Shown here one piece after another: positions 44,271 to 54,332 of a stretch of 64,000 nucleotides of DNA (position 1 is its first letter; the number at the start of each line of letters is the position of its first letter). The DNA is from Podospora comata (lineage: Eukaryota > Ascomycota > Sordariomycetes > Sordariales > Podosporaceae). The notes beneath the pieces are model-generated. The model had not been told where the DNA came from. It made no database searches and saw only the letters and a list, made by a program, of their open reading frames with translations. The translations under genes were made by a program, and so were the position numbers. The DNA lies in the NCBI GenBank assembly GCA_017354895.1, contig CP071495.1:1905001-1969000 (forward strand), written 5' to 3'.

Positions 44271-44774
44271 TCAATCCCCCCACGCACCCCCCCTCCCCCC
44301 CTCACTACAAAAACAACCCGCCCGATCACTAAAACAGCACCCTCCCCGATCACTAAAGATGCAACCCCCCCTATCACTGAAGATACACCCGTTCCTATCA
44401 CTGCAGAAACATCCCTCCCTATCACTGCAGAAACACCCGCCCCTCGTCGAAAAGAAGCAGCCCCCTGTTGACGACCAGAAACATCCTGGCCTGCTGTCGT
44501 GGACGGCATACCGCTCGTCGTTGAAGAGTTTGGTTAGGTTATCTGGTTGGGGTTGCATTGGTGGTTGGGGTGTGTACCCGCATGTGTGAGGACGGGATGG
44601 AGTACAAGCCTGTTGGAGTTTGGGCTGGTCGGACTGTGGCTGAGATTGGGAATGGGACTGGGATTGGGATTGGGAATGTTGCTGGAGGGTTGTTTCGTAA
44701 GAAGGAGGAGGATCGGAGGGCGAGGCAGGCTCATCTTGGGGGTTGTAGGGGGTTGTTTTTCTGAGTTTGGCCAT
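44271..44774 (-). CDS. Small PPxY protein with eight tandem 8-residue GC-x-x-S repeats
   Basis: A single exon of 167 residues from the ATG at 44774 (an earlier in-frame start would add 32 less convincing residues). The N-terminus is basic, then PSDPPPSYETT gives a PPxY motif, a likely WW-domain (Rsp5/Nedd4 ligase) ligand. A Gln/Ser-rich run (residues ~31-55) follows. Residues 97-160 are eight exact-length repeats of 8 residues, each starting Gly-Cys with Ser at position 5: GCFWSSTG, GCFFSTRG, GCFCSDRE, GCFCSDRN, GCIFSDRG (twice), GCCFSDRA and GCFCSEGG. The tail is RGGAWGD. Proteins with PPxY plus GC-octad repeats appear in other filamentous fungi as uncharacterised. There is no signal peptide or membrane segment. 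Confidence 0.7.
   Translation of the reverse strand: MAKLRKTTPYNPQDEPASPSDPPPSYETTLQQHSQSQSQSHSQSQPQSDQPKLQQACTPSRPHTCGYTPQPPMQPQPDNLTKLFNDERYAVHDSRPGCFWSSTGGCFFSTRGGCFCSDREGCFCSDRNGCIFSDRGGCIFSDRGGCCFSDRAGCFCSEGGRGGAWGD
44295..44486 (-). repeat. 24-bp tandem coding repeat, 8 units
   Basis: Eight 24-bp units without length change encode the GC-octads of the preceding protein. The unit carries a recurrent AGTGAT(A/C)GG core. Frame and length are perfectly kept while the third and fourth residues vary. Confidence 0.85.
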
Positions 44775-45237
44775 GTTTGTGCGATGAATGGATGCCTGGA
44801 CGAGATATGTTGGCGAGATTCTTGAATTGAATTCAGCTGAATTCAGGCGTGAAGAAACACCGATCTTCAAAAATGAAGATGTGCAACAGAAAAGAACTGA
44901 AGGACCAAAAGTGCGAACATGCCCAGAGAATTATACCCAGCATATAGGATCTTGTGCAGTACTTATGCCGGCTGCCTCCAGTGTTGGCGCCGCCCAGCAG
45001 CAGTGGTATGACGTTTCCATTCTGGAGGTTGCTCGGATTGCTCGGGTTCGCACCAATGAGAGAACCGACAAAGGTACGTTCACATTTGACCAAAAGCTTC
45101 GGACGCGTCATGCCACACTCTTTGGTCTGATGGTAAGTCGGGTGGTTATCTGACCGAATTATTTCCATATCGTATATAGTTGAGAGTTCTAAGCTAATTC
45201 AACAACATGTGACAGGCCCCAGAGATATGCCAAAAGT
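44775..45237. other. Intergenic region with an 18-bp perfect palindrome
   Basis: TGAATTCAGCTGAATTCA at 44828-44845 is a perfect palindrome about 55-70 bp upstream of the start of the GC-repeat gene, and could be a dimeric regulator site. No supported gene lies here. Confidence 0.5.
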
Positions 45238-46575
45238 TCACACATTTCCAAACAACCCTTCAGGAGTCGTCAGCTTCGTCGCCAAAATCACAACCCCTCC
45301 AGCCAGACACATGATACCACTGAACAGAGAAGCCTCCAAATATCCCCCATATTTATCCAACAGCACCCCGTTGACCGGCGGCCCAACCAAGATGGCGATA
45401 GAACCAACGGCCAAACCCATCCCAATGTAAGTCCCCAAGTTCTGCGGATTAGTCGTGCAAGTTGAAAACGCAGCCGAGTTCGCCGACACAATCGTGCCCG
45501 ATGTCAACCCAATAAACACAGCATACACCACCAACCCAGCCGTATCAGTAGCCTTGGTCAAACACAGGACCACAATCCCCGTCGACAATGACCCAAACCC
45601 GTAGATATTCAGTTTCCCATATTTGTCGGCCAGAATTCCTGGTAGGATCCTCCCAAATGTCGATGCTCCATTCACGATAGCCAGCAAATACGACGCCAAG
45701 ATTTTGTCCATCCCCTTCGACACCGCATACGAGGGCAGAAAAAACAACGGTGTAAACATCCCCAGCAATACAAAGAACCCGGCAGCGACCAACCCCACAA
45801 ATCTCAGCTCTGTAAACGCTGACCATAGGAAGAACTTCGTCTCTCTCGGCGGCAACCTCGCCCTCAGCGAAAAGCAACAGAACACCATCATAGGCGCTAC
45901 AATAAACCCTATCACCCTAACCGACCACCCGAACCCCAGACTGGTATCATTCAACATCTTTCCCAAAGCAATAGGGAAGACAATACCTCCAATGCTACTC
46001 CCGCTAACCACCAACCCCAACGCTGCAGCCCTCTTCTTGTCAAAATACTGTGACACGACCGCAAAAGCAGGGACTTGTATCATTGCCGACGCTAATCCCG
46101 TCAAGACCCCCTGAGCGAGCATGAACTGATAGTATTCTTGACACAAACTCGTCATCATGATGGCCAAGACGTAGAGGACAGCTCCGATACGGATGACCCA
46201 TGTCCCATAACGGTCAAAGAGTGGGCCCGAGATAGCCCCAAAGAGAAACTGCATGCATGCCGTGACAGAGCCGATCCAGGATATTTGATCGGGAGTATGC
46301 GATGATAGCTGGTGGGTTCCATAGTATTGGAGAAAGATACCGAAGGAGTTGACGATGCCGAGGCAAGAGAAGAAGATGCAGGCTGCGCCGAGGGCGACGA
46401 ACCAGGCGCGGGCGCCGCCGTCGGGGGCTGGGCCGTAGAGGTCGGTGAGTGTGGGAGGTGTAGATTCCGAGGTCTTTTCGAGGTCTCGAGGTTGTTCGGG
46501 TATGGGTAGCTTTTCAGAGCTGCTTCTGGAGGATGTGCTTTGAGAGGGAGCCGGGGGTTGGCCTGAGTCTACCAT
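45238..46575 (-). CDS. MFS transporter, monocarboxylate porter (MCT) type
   Basis: A single exon of 445 residues from the ATG at 46575. After a Ser/Pro-rich cytosolic N-terminus comes the MCT-family opening motif APDGGARAWFV leading into helix 1 (ALGAACIFFSCLGIVNSFGIF). About 12 membrane segments follow, with GPLFDRYG in loop 2-3, a middle cytosolic loop (LRARLPPRETKF) and GILADKYGKLNIYGFG in the second half. The family moves monocarboxylates or related small acids, often by proton symport; the substrate here is unknown. It is divergent from a Zn2Cys6 regulator across 400 bp, an arrangement that suggests dedicated control by that neighbour. Confidence 0.87.
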   Translation of the reverse strand: MVDSGQPPAPSQSTSSRSSSEKLPIPEQPRDLEKTSESTPPTLTDLYGPAPDGGARAWFVALGAACIFFSCLGIVNSFGIFLQYYGTHQLSSHTPDQISWIGSVTACMQFLFGAISGPLFDRYGTWVIRIGAVLYVLAIMMTSLCQEYYQFMLAQGVLTGLASAMIQVPAFAVVSQYFDKKRAAALGLVVSGSSIGGIVFPIALGKMLNDTSLGFGWSVRVIGFIVAPMMVFCCFSLRARLPPRETKFFLWSAFTELRFVGLVAAGFFVLLGMFTPLFFLPSYAVSKGMDKILASYLLAIVNGASTFGRILPGILADKYGKLNIYGFGSLSTGIVVLCLTKATDTAGLVVYAVFIGLTSGTIVSANSAAFSTCTTNPQNLGTYIGMGLAVGSIAILVGPPVNGVLLDKYGGYLEASLFSGIMCLAGGVVILATKLTTPEGLFGNV

Positions 46576-46975
46576 TGTGCTGAGAGATTGCTGTTGGTAC
46601 CAAGTTAGAGAAACCAAAACGGTAAACCAACAATATGCGACAAGTGTAGAAAAGAAACCCAAGGCACCGGTGCCTGTACCAGCATTTCCCCTAGGGGATG
46701 CCGAGACATGTTTTTATATAAACGCCGAAGGGAAAGTTGAATAAGTCGCCGAATGTGGATAAGGCCGGGCCGGAGATAAGAATCGCGGACTCGGCATATT
46801 GGGTTGGGTGAGCGAGGCCTGGACCAATGACGTCGGGCTGTTGGCTCCGAAGGATTGAATTTCCCGAGTGAATTTCCTGAGTCCTCGGTCGAATGTGATG
46901 TGAAAATCCCGAAATCTGTCAAAGATGTCGGACATTGTCTTTTATCGACAGAATATGCCGGCAGATTGAATCGAG
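46576..46975. promoter_or_regulatory. Divergent promoter between MFS transporter and Zn2Cys6 regulator
   Basis: Only 400 bp separate the two start codons. TTATATAAA around 46711-46719 may serve as a TATA element for the transporter, about 140 bp from its ATG. CGG triplets occur (AAGGCCGGGCCGGAG, CCTCGGTCG), the half-sites Zn2Cys6 proteins commonly bind, but no clear inverted pair was assigned. Confidence 0.45.
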
Positions 46976-49180
46976 ATGGAGCATACTGGCCAAGGTGGTG
47001 CTGTTCGACGACGGAGAAGACCTGCCGTGTGAGTTGTTCCTTTTCAGTAATGAAACTTGAGCGTTAGGAAGTCACGCTAACCACAGAGTTCCACTGACAG
47101 CTCCTGCATCACTTGCAGGAAACGTAAAATCCGCTGTGATCGGAAGGCGCCATGTGGAAACTGCATCAAGTCGAAAGGCTCCAGTTGCTCTTACCGTGAC
47201 CCTCCCCTCTCTCCTCCAAAGGCCACCACTCCCAGAAGTGCAACCTCGCTGCCAAATGACTGTGTCGGCGATGAGAACGACGAACTCGATGTGGCCAGCT
47301 GTTTCTCCATCACTACTCCTCCAACGCCACCATCTCTTGTTAACACGACTAATCTGGGCATCGCTGGCACATTTCACATTCACCATGAGTCCCGCCAGGG
47401 ACAACCGAACGTCGGTGCCTTCAGCATAGCACACAAGACCCGCTACTTCGGCCAAAGCCACTGGGTCAACAGCATTACCCTGGTTCGAGACTTATTTGCG
47501 ATCCTTGAGCCACCCTTCCGCAACAATTCTTCTCCCATCGTCAGGTGCATGCTGGAATGCAAAGGTCTGGCAAAGACCTTGAAGTCTCGAGTGCTCCCTT
47601 GTTGGCCGTATGAACCACTCTTCGACGTTCCGCCAGACCACGACGATCTGTTACGGAACTACATCTCAACATCAGAAAGCATCTTCCGTGTGATGCATAT
47701 TCCCTCTTTCACTCGAGACTTCGATGCTCTCTGCACATCGCCAACTCCGCCGACTAATGCGGCCTTCATTGTTCAAGCCAAGCTTGTCTGTGCCATAGGT
47801 GCGACTCATACTGACACGGTATTGCGACAAGAAGCCACACAATGGGTACAAGATGCACAGATATGGCTCTCCAGGCCGGGCTTCAAGCATCAACTTTCCC
47901 TTCAACATCTTCAATCCCATATTCTGTTGCTTCTCGCCCGCAAAGCTGTCGGTGTAGCGGACGACATGATTTGGATCTCGGTTGGCTCGCTCCTCCGCAC
48001 AGCCATGTACATGGGCCTGCACCGCGATGGTGTCATTGGAACATCCCCTACTACAAACCTGTTCACATCAGAAATGCGCCGCAGGATCTGGAACACTATC
48101 CTCGAGCTATCTGTCCAGTCCAGCCTGAACTCTGGAGGTCCTCCCTTGATATCTCTCCAAGACTTTGACACAAAGCCTCCATCCAACTTGAATGATGAGG
48201 ACTTGCATTCGGACCAAGCCATCCACAAAGCAGACGGAGTATTTACCTCTACAACAATTTCCCTCGCCCTTCGAAAGACACTCCCAGTACGCCTCGCCAT
48301 TGTCAAATTTCTCAATGATTGGTCTTCACCAGGCGATTACCCAACCGCTTTGAAGCTTGATTCTGATTTCAGAGCAGCATACACACTTCTGGCCAAGTTC
48401 CTATCGCACGTTTCTCACTCCAGCAATGCGCCACTCACAAACGTGAACCGCGAAGCTGTCGTGAACCACATCAATCTCCTGCTTAGACGCCACCTTCTCG
48501 CCCTCCATCTACCTTTTTTTCTCCCCTCTCTATCCAGGCCAGAGTTTGCTTTTTCCCGGGTGGTTGTAGTAGATACAGCACACCGTATCTGGCGAGGTGT
48601 CTTTTCTACTTCAGATATTGGCGCAAGCAATGTCGCCAAATCATCCGCTTGTTTTCGGACCGTTTCCATGCAAGTTATCATCGTTCTGTCAACTTATCTT
48701 CGAGTGCAAGCTGCCGACCCAATTTCTGGGGGCATGGTTAGAGAAGACTTGGTGGCGATACTTGAGGAGGCAAAACAGTGGACGTGGAGGTGTATTGAAG
48801 GAAGGGAGACGAATGTTAAGGGGTATCTGTTCGCTTGTTTAGTGAAGGCTAATGTGGATGCTATGAGGGAAGGCTTGACCGAGCCTGAGGTGGTGAAAAG
48901 GAGTCTTGAGGCGGCAGAAGAGGCTATTCGCAAGGCCCGAGAGGTATTGAAAGAACGATTGCGAGCCTTGACGAACATGGAGCCATCGTGCGGGGCCGCA
49001 ACGGTGTTGGGGAATCAAGGTGAAACTGTTGACATATGTGACGGTAACAATGAATGGGAGCAGCTTCAACAGACCTTTGACTTTTTCGGGGGCAGTGATG
49101 ATTTACAAGGTGGAAGGGGGATGATGTTGGCGGATGGGGATAATTGGTTTCTAGATTTTGGAAACGGGCTTCTTGTTTGA
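46976..49180 (+). CDS. Zn2Cys6 (fungal binuclear cluster) transcription factor
   Basis: Exons 46976-47028 and 47101-49180 give about 710 residues. The 72-nt intron (GTGAGT...TGACAG) falls just before the zinc cluster, and splicing gives RRRRPAV|SCITCRKRKIRC, a standard cluster lead-in. The cluster is CITCRKRKIRCDRKAPCGNC ending at a sixth Cys after KSKGSS, spacing C-2-C-6-C-5-C-2-C-7-C. A fungal-specific regulatory domain follows (NYISTSESIFRVMHIPSF, DDMIWISVGSLLRTAMYMGL, MRRRIWNTILELSVQSSL). The tail is acidic and may activate transcription. A nearer acceptor at about 47086 leads to a stop, so the distal one is chosen. It probably regulates the adjoining divergent MFS gene. Confidence 0.88.
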
Positions 49181-49675
49181 TATTATGCTTCTATGGATAA
49201 CCTCCGAGTCTACATGCCTTGGGTCTCGAGGGGGTGGTAACTGCCCGTGGGAATTGTTGCGGAGCGGGTAGCTCCGGAGATGACGTTGATGAGGGGTCAG
49301 GTGCGGGACGGCCTGTGATATCATCCCGTGAGACCCTTCCCAAACACATGTCCTAAAAGAAATGATGCCACTGCAAAACAAACAGCGCGTTCCCGAGCTC
49401 AGCGAAAGAGATGTTTCAGTGATCAGTGGCGGCAACCAGTCAAACTGAGCGCTGGCCCATGTGATTTCCCTTGTCAGTGTTGCCTGCCGCCATCACCTCG
49501 GGCTGCCAGCTGGTTGGGCACCGGCGTCAGCGCACCTCCGCGAGCCCAACGTCATGGATCCGACTCACACTCAACAAGCGAATGTCGCAATAAAACAGCA
49601 CTCACTCCGCAATGATTCTCCGTTCTGAAAGCAACTTTGATAACCGCCCCATCGTACATTTCCCGTCTCGTCGCA
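49181..49675. other. Intergenic region
   Basis: About 500 bp between two plus-strand genes; no feature recognised. Confidence 0.35.
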
Positions 49676-50977
49676 ATGCTGCTGAATCCAATCCACCTCA
49701 ATCACTTTCACCAGCCCTCCCCACCACCTCCACCACGGCAACATGTCGAGGAAGTGGACCCCTTCGAGGCCCTCTACAACTCCCTTTCCAACCTCACCCT
49801 GACCCCAACCGCTCTCATCCCCAGAGCCCCAGCAGCCGTCAGCAAACCTATCGCTCCAGCGCCAGTACCACAACCTCAACCAGCCATTGTAGATCAGCAA
49901 CAAGATGAGCAACGGATTCCTGTCAACCTCATCTTTCCCCCAGGAGACAACGTCATATTTGCACACTCTTCATACTTTACCCGTCCCAAATATGCATTCC
50001 AACCGGACCTCCCCAGCGTGCCCCAGGTGCGGGGACAAGCTATCCTCTCACATGGATCTCTGCCATTACCATCACCATACTACCTCCCCGCGCCACAAGC
50101 AGGACTGCTGGTCAAGTATGGTGCAGACACCGCGGTTACCTCGACTGAAGCCAAGACATTAATGACCCTCAAACGGTACCTCAGCGACAAGGTCCCCGTC
50201 CCCGAAGTCTTTGGCTGGCGACGGGACATCGGAACTGGGGAGCGAGTCCTCTACCTCTCCTTGCCATCAGAGGAAGTAACACTCGAGCAACAATGGCCAT
50301 ATCTATCCGACGCCCAGAAAGAGCACGTCTGTCTTCAGATCAAGGATATGGTTAAATCATGGCGTCGTCTCCAGCCAGGAGGAGTCGAGGTAGTCGGTGA
50401 GTTCCCCTCCCCCGTTTTTTGACCAACAGCAACTGACCCCCGGGAAGCAAGCATAGACAACACCCCTCTCAAAGACGAAATCTTCCAATTTCCCTCCTCC
50501 CCAGGCCTCAAAATCCCCGCCCCAGGGCCCTTCCCCAACGTCTCCAACTTCCACAGCTACTTCGTCGCCACAGCCGTGGCCCTTTCCCAAACCAAGCAAA
50601 AAGATGATACCCCCGCCAAGATCAACTACCAACCTCATCATCTCTTCCCCGACAACGTCCCCATTGTCTTTACGCACGGTGCTCTCCACCCAAGAAACAT
50701 CATCATCTCTATGAACGAACAGAACCAGCCAACGGTGACGAGTGTGATTGGCTGGGAGCAAGCAGGCTGGTATCCCGCCTACTGGGAGCTATGCAAGGCA
50801 AGATATGAGTGCTCCAAGCCAAAAGAGGAGAACATGTCGTTGACAGATTGGGAGAGCAAGTACTTGCCTGCGATTGTCAACTTGGATGGGTTCGGGATGG
50901 AAGAGCAGGGGTGGAATGGGAGGGCGCTGTGCCAGTATTGGGACTATTTTGTTGGGTTGATGCATCGGTGGCAGTGA
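49676..50977 (+). CDS. Aminoglycoside phosphotransferase-fold protein, probable pseudokinase
   Basis: Exons 49676-50396 and 50448-50977 encode about 416 residues. After a Pro-rich N-terminus comes the APH/choline-kinase fold: LLVKYGADTAVTSTEAKTL (Lys and Glu of the N-lobe), VPVPEVFGW and VLYLSLP (hinge). The catalytic loop follows as FTHGALHPRNI and the metal loop as SVIGWEQAGWYPAYWE. In active APH relatives these read HGDL and DWE; here Ala319 and Gly342 replace the two aspartates needed for phosphotransfer and Mg binding, although Asn324 remains. The rest of the fold, including the fungal WYPxYWE motif, is intact, so it is a kept protein and not a decaying gene. Function unknown. Confidence 0.82.
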
Positions 50978-51799
50978 AAAGGGTTCATTTTTGTTGTATT
51001 GTATCTATCCGCCACGAGTAGGGACCGGAAGGCATGCCATGGAAGAAAAGCTGGTGACGTTAAAACACGCGGGATTACATTGTTAAATATACCAGCCTCA
51101 TGTGTCATGAAGGAGGTTTCGTGTCATGAAGGAGGTTTCGTGTATGTATCTGAACATGAACAAGAGGCATCAAAACATTGTTGACCCGACCTCGAAAAAT
51201 GAACCAGTCCTCTTCAACTGGTGAGGGCACTCCTTTACCACATCTGCCTGTCTTAAATAAGCTGTGATCGCCAAACTTGACCTCCTCCCCCCCGGCACAA
51301 AGTGTACCAGGTAGGAGGACAGGGAGCTACGAAGGGGCCGTCTCCTTTTCAGAGTTGCGAAACCCTGCGTCATAGAAAATGGAGACTGCCCTGCTTTATG
51401 ATAATACAAACCCTAAAGAAGAGCAAATATGGCCTTTAAGATAATCCAACAGGCCATCAAAGAGAGTCAGGAGGCCTGTTACTACAAAAATCACCATTTC
51501 GTCGAAGAAACAACGCCGCCGACGACGACGAAAAATCGAACATAACACCTCGCGCGGTGGGCTATCGGGATCAAAAGATGGCCCCGGGAAGGACCGCGAG
51601 CACGAGTGATGTTACGCGCATATTTTCGCATACGCGCGCACCGAACACCATCGTAACCGATGCAGCCAACGCCATCGAGCATCTAGAGCCGGCAGCTTTT
51701 CCATTCACCGGCACCACGGCCTGCCTTCGGGAAGGCGGCTTGCCCTCGCGGGGGGGGGAGGGGGCATAGGTGGCGAGACCATCATACGAATACACATAC
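50978..51799. other. Intergenic region with a 19-bp tandem duplication
   Basis: GTGTCATGAAGGAGGTTTC occurs twice in direct succession at 51102-51120 and 51121-51139. No gene was recognised in the rest. Confidence 0.5.
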
Positions 51800-53300
51800 A
51801 CTACACAGGCGCAGGAATGGGTATAGGCCAGGCTGGAGGCCTGGGACCGGAGCCAGGCCCGGTGAACAGAGGGACATCTACGCCTTCAACCAACTGCCAC
51901 CGCGACGACGCGCAGGCTTGGGAGTGGTGATATATGTGGGCATATGGCCCTGGGTGTTGGACGACATCATGTATATACAGTATAGCCACCACGGCCCTAA
52001 CCTATCTTCAGATAGTATGTACGTGCCCGGCAACCCGGGCGGGCCAATAAAACACACACAAACACACACTGCGACAGTCTAGGGCGGTCCTATTCTCTTT
52101 CCAGCTCTTCAAAAAGAGGCCCGAGCCCTCACCATCACGATAGTCGAGGGCGCTGTTCCTCTATTTGAAGGCCTCTGAAATAATCAAGAGAATTTAATCA
52201 AAATAGTAGAAAACATTATAACTGTCTTTCACAGCCTTTCAGGAGAGTCGCACAAGGCCTTTTAAGATGCTCGAGGGGCCTCACCAAGATATTCAAAGGT
52301 GTTGTTATGCTCCTCTGAAGCCTTCATCTTATTTGTGTGTGTTCGCCATGGATTGGGCTTGACAGTGAAGTGTACATGATACCCATCTACCCACCCATTG
52401 CAGAAAAGAAAAACAAAAAATCGAAAAAGAAAAGAGAAGTCCGCTGATGTAACCGCCATTACGTGTCCTTCATCGTTCCGAAAACTTCCATCGGACGAAA
52501 TAGATCCTGTAGTCAAAGTCCTTTCCGGGCCAGCAGTGGGGTGGTGGCGTTGTCGTCAACGGTTCCGGATTCTGGGCGACGAGCATACCATAAGGGGCTG
52601 AGTTAGAAGAAGGGGCATCACGAGGTGGGGTCTTTCGGCGACGAGGCGGAGCATGTGGTAGTTGACCTATCGGCTGCGGGGCGGGCATGGTGCGTATAGG
52701 CCGTGGGGCAGGGGGGTGGGAGGTATGATATGTGGGCAATAGGGGACTTCGTCCGTTGGAGTGAGTGACCAGGGGCTCGTGTTGAATTGGTAAACGTTTT
52801 GGGTGTCATGGCCGATAGGATAGTAAAAAGGCTTGCGGAGAAGAGCCATGGAACCATGATAGAGGCTAATGAATTCGTGCTCGATGAGGTCTATTTTACT
52901 GGACATGAGGCGGGCGGCGGAAACACCGACTTCTTGTAGGCGCCCAGACTCCTATTTGCGGAGTTCGTCGGGCGGGATTTCAGAGAGGTTCCAAATCTCC
53001 GATGTTGACGCTGCGACCCAGGGAGAGATTGGCGGCAAGCTCCGTAATGTTGCGGGCCCGAATGTATAACGATGGGTACGATGTTCCGGAGCTCAGGACA
53101 AACTTCTCCATGTTGTTCTTCTAGTAATTCAGTAAGATGTCGACGAGGTGGAAGAAAACCTACACATCTAAGGGACGTTGGAAAACCATCACGGCTTAAG
53201 TGTCGACCGGGAGTCCCTGGCCCCCACTCTGGCTCATCGAGGAAAGAATCACTCGGATGCTCTGGGGCAATAATGGTAAGGTAAGATCAGCTGGCCAGTT
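51800..53300 (-). pseudogene. Decayed protein-coding remnant, unknown family
   Basis: On the minus strand, sensible protein-like stretches occur in more than one frame: EHPSDSFLDEPEWGPGTPG and RCVGFLPPRRHLTELLEE near 53.1-53.3 kb, then IEHEFISLYHGSMALLRKP and DTQNVYQFNTSPWSL near 52.7-52.9 kb. Pro-rich tails follow at 52.7 and 51.8-52.0 kb. They are not continuous in any single frame, and the region looks broken at several points. I do not recognise the family, and cannot tell a host gene from an old mobile element. Confidence 0.4.
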
Positions 53301-53989
53301 GGGTCACTTGCCAGCCATCAATAGGGCAAGTGCACTGGAGATTACGTAGACTCGGGAACGAAGCACAGGCTTAACCTTTCGCGCCCGCCTCGACAAACTG
53401 AGCCGCACACTGTTCAAAGATAGCCCTAAGAAGACGGGGGCAAGGGAGCCCACCAAGGAGCACCGCGAAAATGGAAAGTATACATTTCTCGAGTCGAAAC
53501 TGAGAGGAAGGTGTATGTAAGAATACGACTTGGATCCAGAGTAGATAGGTTGGAGCTCAATTCAACGGGCTGGGTGGGGGTTAAGAGCGGCAGTCACGGG
53601 CGTCGGGGTGCTTTGAACAAGGAGAGGGCAAGAAATGTTCTTACCAGTTGAAGAGGGCTGTTGACCTACGTTTCGAAGCGGCCTTCCTTGATGACTGCCA
53701 TCTAATACCTGTTGTTAACTTGATTTTCAGAGATATAAATGAAACCTCTTGACTAGCTATGTTTGCAGACTTTACAAAAACAATAATCTCGACTATCTCG
53801 CAGCAATTACGCAAAGTGCAGCACTAAGACAAATCATATCCGCGAGTACCCTCTGCTTATTTATCTTCAGATAAATATCCTCTTACCTTCTCCCATCTCA
53901 GCATGGTTCGCTGACCTTGTGAACAATACCCAATTAGGCCCACCAGATGATGGTGATGATAGAGTTTATTTCCGCAACCATTATATCAA
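53301..53989. other. Intergenic region before tRNA-Ala
   Basis: About 690 bp with no supported gene; AT content rises towards the tRNA. Confidence 0.35.
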
Positions 53990-54074
53990 GGGCGTGTGGC
54001 GCAATTGGTAGCGCGTTCGCTTTGCAATAGCATATTCATGCGAAAGGTCTTGGGTTCGATTCCCAACTCGTCCA
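53990..54074 (+). tRNA. tRNA-Ala (TGC anticodon) with 12-nt intron
   Basis: Acceptor GGGCGTG with CTCGTCC, D arm with GCGC/GCGC, T arm TTGGG-TTCGATT-CCCAA, and anticodon stem TTCGC/GCGAA closing TTTGCA-T. The 12-nt intron is one base 3' of the anticodon. Confidence 0.9.
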
Positions 54075-54332
54075 TTTTTAGGATTTTGCCAGCCTGCAAA
54101 CTGCTAATGTTTTTAGCACAACCTTTTGTTTGCTCTGGATTCAGATGACACAAACAACCTCAGCAAGTCCTTTGTATTAGTGAGCCACCTCTCTATTTTT
54201 TGTAGTGATCAAGCTATTTTGTCCCATCCTCTCCCGACATAGGAAAGATGATTCAAACAAGATCAATAAAGCCTTCTCTCCCTCTCGCTCCATCTCCGAT
54301 CTTTACAAATGCCGTGTCATCCCCTGCCGCAA

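Noticed and set aside
44788-45153. 121-codon plus-strand frame
   Set aside because: No recognisable protein features; it starts within the promoter of the GC-repeat gene.
28388-49180. Secondary-metabolite gene cluster
   Set aside because: P450s, an MFS transporter and a Zn2Cys6 regulator are present, but no PKS, NRPS, terpene cyclase, DMATS or other backbone enzyme, and the genes are spaced among unrelated ones.
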